DNA of 33,165 nt from an uncultured Porphyromonadaceae bacterium. GTDB taxonomy: Bacteria; Bacteroidota; Bacteroidia; Bacteroidales; Muribaculaceae. The translations under genes and the position numbers were made by a program. The notes under the pieces were generated by a model. It had not been told where the DNA came from, did no database searches, and worked only from the letters and a program-made list of their open reading frames with translations. Positions 28,597 to 33,165 of the stretch are shown in pieces (position 1 is the stretch's first letter; each line of letters starts with the position of its first letter). The stretch lies in NCBI GenBank assembly GCA_937901905.1, contig CALDIF010000064.1:1-33165 (forward strand), written 5' to 3'.

Positions 28597-31401
28597 TTAT
28601 CGTGCTTGAAGCACGCTGCGCAGTGCCATGGCCGTGTATCCGTCACCGGCTGCGACCTGTTCGGGTGTGCCCTCGGCAACTACAGTACCCCCGGCTTTAC
28701 CTCCCTCGGGACCGAGATCAATAATGTGGTCGGCACACTTGATTACTTCAAGATTGTGTTCTATCACTATCACAGTGTGTCCGGCTTGTAGCAGTTGTTC
28801 CAGCGATTTCATCAGCGTGCTGATGTCGTGAACATGCAAACCGGTTGTCGGTTCATCAAGGATAAACATGGTGTGCCCACGTCGCTCACCACTCAAGAAC
28901 GATGCCAATTTCACACGCTGGTTTTCACCGCCCGAGAGTGTTGATGACGACTGTCCCAACTTGATGTAACCGATGCCGACATCTTGGAGCGGTTTGAGAC
29001 GTTTCACAATGCGCTTCTCGGTGTTGCCGTTGCTTTCACCGAAGAATTCAATCGCTTCGTTGACTGTCATGTCAAGAATATCGGCGATATTCTTGTCACG
29101 GTAAGTGACTTCAAGCGCATTGTGACTGTATCGCTTGCCGTGGCAGTGTTCACAGGGAATGGTAATATCCGCCATGAACTGCATCTCGATGGTTATAGTG
29201 CCCTCTCCCTTGCAATCTTCGCAGCGTCCGCCCTCCGAGTTGAACGAGAAGAACGAGGGGCGATAACCCATTTGCTTTGACAGTTGTTGCTCGGCAAACA
29301 GGTCTCGAATTTCGTCAAATGCCTTGAGGTAGGTGGCAGCGTTGCTGCGAGTGCTCTTGCCGATGGGGGTTTGGTCGACAAGTTCCACGCCGGTAAGGCG
29401 GTTCAGGTCACCGCTCAATGATGTGAACGTGCCCGGTGCATCACCACCGTTGCCGAAATGCCGGCACAGTGCACGATACAAAATGTCGGTAACCAATGTA
29501 CTCTTGCCGCTGCCACTGACACCGGTTACAGCGGTGAGAATTCCGAGTGGAAAGTGAACATCAATATTGCGCAGGTTGTTTTCGCTTGCGCCGTTCACGA
29601 TAATGTGGCTGCTGCTGTGTCTCCTGCTGCGAGGAACGGGAATGGTGAGTGCCCCTGTCAAGTAGCGTGCCGTGTAACTGCCGGTTGCTGTGGCAAGTGA
29701 CTTGTCGTCAACGCTACCGGCATACATCACTTCGCCACCGTGTCGTCCGGCATCGGGACCGATGTCGATTATATAATCGGCAGCGCGCATTATTTCTTCA
29801 TCGTGCTCGACAACCACTACAGTGTTGCCTGACGCTTGTAATTTGCGCAGCACACCGATGAGGCGTTGTGTGTCTCGCTGATGTAATCCTATGCTCGGTT
29901 CATCGAGTATATAGACCGACCCGACCAGTGAACTGCCAAGCGATGTGGCGAGGTTGATGCGTTGACTCTCACCACCGCTCAGGGAGTTTGACAATCGGTC
30001 GAGTGTCAGGTATCCGAGTCCCACATCGCACAAGTAGGTGAGGCGGTTCTCAATTTCGGTCAAGAGCCGTGAGGCAACAGACCGCTGCTCGTCGCTTAGA
30101 GTGAGCGATTTAAACCATTGTAACAATTCGCTCACAGGCATCTTGACGACATCACCTATTGTCTTACCACCGATTTTGACGTACGATGCCTGTCGCTTGA
30201 GACGCAGACCGCGACAGTCGGGACACAGCGTCTTGCCCCTGTAACGGGCAAGCAGCACGCGATATTGTATGGAGTACGCCTTGCTTTGTATCCACGCGAA
30301 GAAGCCGTCTATACCTTTCCATGTAATTCCGTCGCCGTGCCACAAGAAATCGCGTTCGTCATCGGTGAGCAAGTTGTAAGGGCGATGAATGGGAAATTTG
30401 CGCCCGGCAGCGGCATGAATGAAATCATTTTTCCACTCGCTCATCACGTTGCCACGCCAGCACATCACGGCATCGTCGTAGACCGATAGCGAGCGGTCGG
30501 GCACAACCAGTCGTTCATCAATACCGACGATGCTGCCGAAACCCTCGCATGTGGGGCATGCACCGATAGGATTGTTGAAGTTGAACATCAACTCGCTCGG
30601 TTGTTCAAAGCGCATTCCGTCAAGTTCGAACCTCTTGGAAAAACGCTTTTCCTGCGGTGTGCCACCATCGGGCTGCCACATAACCACGATACACTCATCG
30701 TTCCCCTCGTAAAAGGCTTGCTCCAACGAGTCGAGCAAGCGCATCTCATCATCGTGATCGTGGCTGACCACCATGCGATCGATAAGCAGTCGATATTTTG
30801 TCGTGTCAATTTCCTCGTCATTGTCGAGCAGCGACGAGATTGTGATCAAGCGTTCTCCGGACAGTAGGCGAGAATACCCCCCCGATGCCAGAACCTCGAG
30901 TTGTTGGCGTGCGGTGCGTCCCGATGGCACGCGCAGGTCGGTCACGATAGCAAATCGTCTCCCGTCTTCATGTGAATTGATGAAATTAACGACATCGGTG
31001 GCTGTGTGCTTCTTTACCTGTTCGCCACTCACGGGCGAGTAGGTGAGACCCACACGGGCGAACAACAAGCGCAAGTAGTCGTAAATTTCGGTCGATGTTC
31101 CCACCGTTGAGCGACTGTTGCGTGTGGTAACGCGTTGCTCGATTGCTATGGCCGGCGGTAAGCCGCGTATAAAATCACACTCGGGCTTGGACAAGCGTCC
31201 CATGAATTGGCGCGCGTAACTGGACAGGCTCTCCACATAACGGCGTTGCCCCTCGGCGTACAGCGTGTCGAATGCCAACGATGACTTGCCGCTGCCACTC
31301 ACACCGGTAATGACAACAAACTTGCCACGTGGTATGGTGACATCAATATTCTTGAGGTTGTTGGCTCGCGCTCCTTTTATGATGATATTCTCGTTATCCA
31401 C
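28597..31401 (-). CDS. uvrA: Excinuclease ABC subunit A
   Basis: ABC-type ATPase dimer that finds DNA damage and loads UvrB. With the GTG at 31401 the product is 934 residues and begins MDNENIIIKGARANNLKNID, the usual UvrA start. An earlier GTG at 31443 would overlap the upstream gene by 37 bp. Two Walker A sites (GVSGSGKSSLAF at residues 33-44 and GVSGSGKSTLVTD) and two signature motifs (NSLSGGESQRI, STLSGGENQRVKL) are present. The C-terminal zinc module is intact (CEDC-x19-CEHC). The first zinc module keeps only CPTC: the CxxC normally about 20 residues before it is absent. It starts 5 bp after the sugar transferase stop. Confidence 0.97.
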   Translation of the reverse strand: MDNENIIIKGARANNLKNIDVTIPRGKFVVITGVSGSGKSSLAFDTLYAEGQRRYVESLSSYARQFMGRLSKPECDFIRGLPPAIAIEQRVTTRNSRSTVGTSTEIYDYLRLLFARVGLTYSPVSGEQVKKHTATDVVNFINSHEDGRRFAIVTDLRVPSGRTARQQLEVLASGGYSRLLSGERLITISSLLDNDEEIDTTKYRLLIDRMVVSHDHDDEMRLLDSLEQAFYEGNDECIVVMWQPDGGTPQEKRFSKRFELDGMRFEQPSELMFNFNNPIGACPTCEGFGSIVGIDERLVVPDRSLSVYDDAVMCWRGNVMSEWKNDFIHAAAGRKFPIHRPYNLLTDDERDFLWHGDGITWKGIDGFFAWIQSKAYSIQYRVLLARYRGKTLCPDCRGLRLKRQASYVKIGGKTIGDVVKMPVSELLQWFKSLTLSDEQRSVASRLLTEIENRLTYLCDVGLGYLTLDRLSNSLSGGESQRINLATSLGSSLVGSVYILDEPSIGLHQRDTQRLIGVLRKLQASGNTVVVVEHDEEIMRAADYIIDIGPDAGRHGGEVMYAGSVDDKSLATATGSYTARYLTGALTIPVPRSRRHSSSHIIVNGASENNLRNIDVHFPLGILTAVTGVSGSGKSTLVTDILYRALCRHFGNGGDAPGTFTSLSGDLNRLTGVELVDQTPIGKSTRSNAATYLKAFDEIRDLFAEQQLSKQMGYRPSFFSFNSEGGRCEDCKGEGTITIEMQFMADITIPCEHCHGKRYSHNALEVTYRDKNIADILDMTVNEAIEFFGESNGNTEKRIVKRLKPLQDVGIGYIKLGQSSSTLSGGENQRVKLASFLSGERRGHTMFILDEPTTGLHVHDISTLMKSLEQLLQAGHTVIVIEHNLEVIKCADHIIDLGPEGGKAGGTVVAEGTPEQVAAGDGYTAMALRSVLQAR

Positions 31402-31406
31402 CCTTG

Positions 31407-32783
31407 TTAAAAAGCGTTTTTCTCCCCATGTATCATGTTCCACACCGTGAGAAACATGATTTTAAAATCGAGCATCAAGTTCCAATTCTCGGCATACCAC
31501 ACGTCGCACTCGACTCTCTTTTCCATTTGCCACAATTCCCGTGTTTCACCGCGGTAGCCGTTCACTTGAGCCCAACCGGTAATGCCGGGTTTGATAATGT
31601 GGCGTACCATGTATTTTTCGATAAGGTCTTTGTACATCTCGGTGTGCTTTACCATGTGCGGTCGGGGACCGACGATGGACATGTCACCCTTGAGTACATT
31701 GAGCAACTGTGGCAACTCATCAAGATTGGTACGGCGCAAAAAATTGCCGAACTTTGTCTTGCGCGGATCATCGCGAGTGGCTTGTTTCGTGTCCTTGTCG
31801 GCACTGTCGCGCATGGTGCGGAACTTGTAACAAATGAATTCGTTGCCCCTGTAACCGGTGCGCAGTTGTTTGAAAAAGACATCGCCCGGCGATGACAACT
31901 TGATGCCGATGGCTATGAAAGGCCACAGTGGAAGAACGATGCACAGCGCAATAAGACTCAACACGATGTCAACAGTGCGTTTGAGTGCGCGATTGAATGT
32001 GCTGCTCAATGGGTAGGGTCGTTGCGCCATCAGTGGCACGTTCCCTATGGTTTGCAACTCAAACCGGCGTGTTACAGTAGGTCCGAATTGCGGTACATAG
32101 TACATGTCGACCGCATTGCGCTCGGCGCATTTTATCATGCGTGTCACGTTCTTCTTGTCGGTGTCGGGCACCGCGCAGTACATCTCGTCGATTTGGTTTT
32201 CTTGAACAAACTTTTCAACGTCATCGAGTGTGCCGCGATACCCTTCAATGCCGGCATTGGAGGTGTCATCATCAAAGAAACCGAGTATGCGGTAACCGTA
32301 ACCGGCATCACTACGCAACTCATTCACCAATCGCTGTCCTACATCGCCACCACCAATCACGATGACTCGCTTGTAGTTGAAGCCGTGGGTGCGGTACAAC
32401 TTGAGTAACTGTCGTGACAAGACCCACCAAGCGGCAAGACCGATGGTAAACACGGCATAAAAGACGCCTGCTATTCTCCATGACAAGTCGGGTGAGATGG
32501 CGAATGCCGTACCCGTGATATATAGGACGGCATGTAGGGCAACCGCCTTGAGCGACTCGACGACAACGCGGTCGGCAAAAACGACACGGCGCGTGTGTAT
32601 ATCACCCAATACAAGTATGACGATTATCATCGCACCGTTGATGAGCAACATCGTCAATCGCGAGTCAAAGGGGGCTCCGGTATCGGTGACCCACAATGTG
32701 AGCATATAAGCAAGGTTGACCACTATAAGGTCAATCATGCTATATAACGGTCTTATCAGATGTGCATATCGTTGTTTTGCCAT
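31407..32783 (-). CDS. Polyprenyl-phosphate sugar phosphotransferase, WcaJ type
   Basis: Initiates surface polysaccharide synthesis by moving a sugar-1-phosphate from a nucleotide sugar to undecaprenyl phosphate. The 458-residue product has four N-terminal membrane helices (residues 15-130; MIDLIVVNLAYMLTLWV, LLINGAMIIVILVLG and two more). A Rossmann-like domain (VIVIGGGDVGQRLVNEL) follows, then a fifth helix before the catalytic domain. The catalytic domain contains KLSSPGDVFFKQLRTGYRG, CYKFRTM, RRTNLDELPQLLNVLKGDMS, GPRP and KPGITGWAQVNGYRGET. The ATG at 32783 (MAKQRYAHL) is chosen over an upstream in-frame start 16 codons earlier. The donor sugar is not readable. uvrA follows after 5 bp. 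Confidence 0.93.
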   Translation of the reverse strand: MAKQRYAHLIRPLYSMIDLIVVNLAYMLTLWVTDTGAPFDSRLTMLLINGAMIIVILVLGDIHTRRVVFADRVVVESLKAVALHAVLYITGTAFAISPDLSWRIAGVFYAVFTIGLAAWWVLSRQLLKLYRTHGFNYKRVIVIGGGDVGQRLVNELRSDAGYGYRILGFFDDDTSNAGIEGYRGTLDDVEKFVQENQIDEMYCAVPDTDKKNVTRMIKCAERNAVDMYYVPQFGPTVTRRFELQTIGNVPLMAQRPYPLSSTFNRALKRTVDIVLSLIALCIVLPLWPFIAIGIKLSSPGDVFFKQLRTGYRGNEFICYKFRTMRDSADKDTKQATRDDPRKTKFGNFLRRTNLDELPQLLNVLKGDMSIVGPRPHMVKHTEMYKDLIEKYMVRHIIKPGITGWAQVNGYRGETRELWQMEKRVECDVWYAENWNLMLDFKIMFLTVWNMIHGEKNAF

Positions 32784-32804
32784 TTGATGTAGCGTGTATT
32801 GGTG

Positions 32805-32830
32805 TCGGCAATACTGCCGATGCCTCGGCA
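32805..32830 (-). promoter_or_regulatory. Three-arm inverted-repeat array in the sugar transferase leader
   Basis: TCGGCA (32805-32810), TGCCGA (32815-32820) and TCGGCA (32825-32830) alternate with 4-bp spacers at an exact 10-bp period. The middle arm can pair with either neighbour, so two mutually exclusive hairpins are possible in RNA. In DNA these would be three half-sites on one helix face. It ends 21 bp before the start codon. Confidence 0.55.
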
Positions 32831-32836
32831 TTAATT

Positions 32837-32867
32837 CGCCATAGCGGCGCGTGGCACCGCTATGGCG
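32837..32867 (-). terminator. Terminator or attenuator after the DUF349-type gene
   Basis: CGCCATAGCGG (32837-32847) and CCGCTATGGCG (32857-32867) form a perfect 11-bp stem with a 9-nt loop, 65 bp beyond the upstream gene's stop. No strong T-run follows, but a short AATTAAT does on the minus strand. No promoter consensus lies between it and the sugar transferase, so it may act as an attenuator. Confidence 0.55.
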
Positions 32868-32932
32868 AGGAAATGCTCTTTACTTTGCTCGAGGGACATG
32901 CGGGTTATCAAAGTCTCGTCCCGAGAATGAAT

Positions 32933-33165
32933 TTATTGTTCGTCCAACTCCTTGATGCGCTCCTCGAGGTTTGCAATTTCTTCACGCAGACGTGCGATCT
33001 TACGCTCGATTTCTTGCACAAAGGCGTTGCCACCCTTGCTCTGTACGTTGAGGAAGCCCATGTTGTTTTCATAGGTCTTCAACTCGTTGAGTCGGGTCTC
33101 GTATTGGCGCACGAGACGGTCACGTTCGCTGCCACCACCGGCATCGGCGCGCTCGCCGCGTGGCG
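32933..33165 (-). CDS. C-terminal fragment of a coiled-coil protein, probably DUF349 family
   Basis: Only the last 77 codons are inside the window; the stop TAA is at 32933-32935 and the 5' end lies beyond 33165. The translated end reads YETRLNELKTYENNMGFLN, then QSKGGNAFVQEIERKIARLR, and finishes in a heptad-patterned helix IANLEERIKELDEQ. The TYENNxGFL-x4-SKxGN pattern followed by a long charged helix is what I recall from the end of Bacteroidota DUF349 proteins of about 600 residues, which lack a known function. The assignment rests on this short piece only. The gene is upstream of the sugar transferase, separated by a hairpin. Confidence 0.65.
   Translation of the reverse strand, partial: PRGERADAGGGSERDRLVRQYETRLNELKTYENNMGFLNVQSKGGNAFVQEIERKIARLREEIANLEERIKELDEQ

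Noticed and set aside
31402..31443. A GTG start for uvrA at 31443 overlapping the sugar transferase gene
   Set aside because: The added 14 residues do not resemble UvrA, while the GTG at 31401 gives the expected N-terminus and a 5-bp gap to the upstream gene.
1..33165. CRISPR array, tRNA, rRNA, insertion sequence or phage genes
   Set aside because: No regularly spaced direct repeats with unique spacers, no tRNA-like cloverleaf in any gap, and no transposase, integrase or phage structural proteins among the translated genes.

Overview
The window looks like chromosomal DNA of a Bacteroidota (Bacteroidales) bacterium, possibly Muribaculaceae-like. This rests on an ExbB-ExbD-ExbD-TonB cluster with long ExbDs, a TonB-dependent receptor beside a surface-type lipoprotein, a WcaJ-type sugar transferase, protein sequences typical of the group, and intergenic promoters matching the Bacteroidetes consensus (TTTG, about 20 bp, TAnnTTTG) rather than the usual -35/-10. 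I see no rRNA, tRNA, CRISPR array, phage or insertion sequence. Nearly all of the window is ordinary chromosomal coding sequence.

Layout. From 175 to 3569 (minus strand) is the translation operon thrS-infC-rpmI-rplT, closed by a strong terminator. From 3812 to 7478 (minus) lie lepA, rlmD and a CYTH-domain gene, tightly packed. Divergent to lepA are a PqqL-like M16 zinc protease and a umuC-type Y-family polymerase (plus, 7590-11708). A 680-residue TPR protein (minus) shares a compact divergent promoter region with a META-domain protein followed by a SpoU-family RNA methyltransferase (plus, 13879-15549). From 15586 to 21378 (minus) is a mixed run xseB-gmd-acidic membrane protein-uvrB-ygiQ.

From 21611 to 28499 is a region devoted to TonB-dependent uptake. 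A TonB-dependent outer-membrane receptor and a two-domain lipoprotein of unrecognised family lie on the minus strand. Across a 400-bp divergent regulatory region the plus strand carries exbB, two exbD genes and tonB. ExbB/ExbD/TonB would supply energy to the receptor, and the lipoprotein is the likely cargo-capturing or accessory partner. After a bidirectional terminator come uvrA and an upstream polyprenyl-phosphate sugar transferase (minus), then the C-terminal end of a probable DUF349 protein cut by the window edge.

The least explained items are the receptor/lipoprotein pair with its palindromic candidate operator, the small membrane protein with a repeated Asp/Tyr tail between gmd and uvrB, a three-arm inverted-repeat array before the sugar transferase, and divergent promoters that predict an almost leaderless mRNA for the TPR gene. 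I found no clearly novel multi-gene system. Uptake of an unidentified ligand by the receptor/lipoprotein pair is the best candidate.
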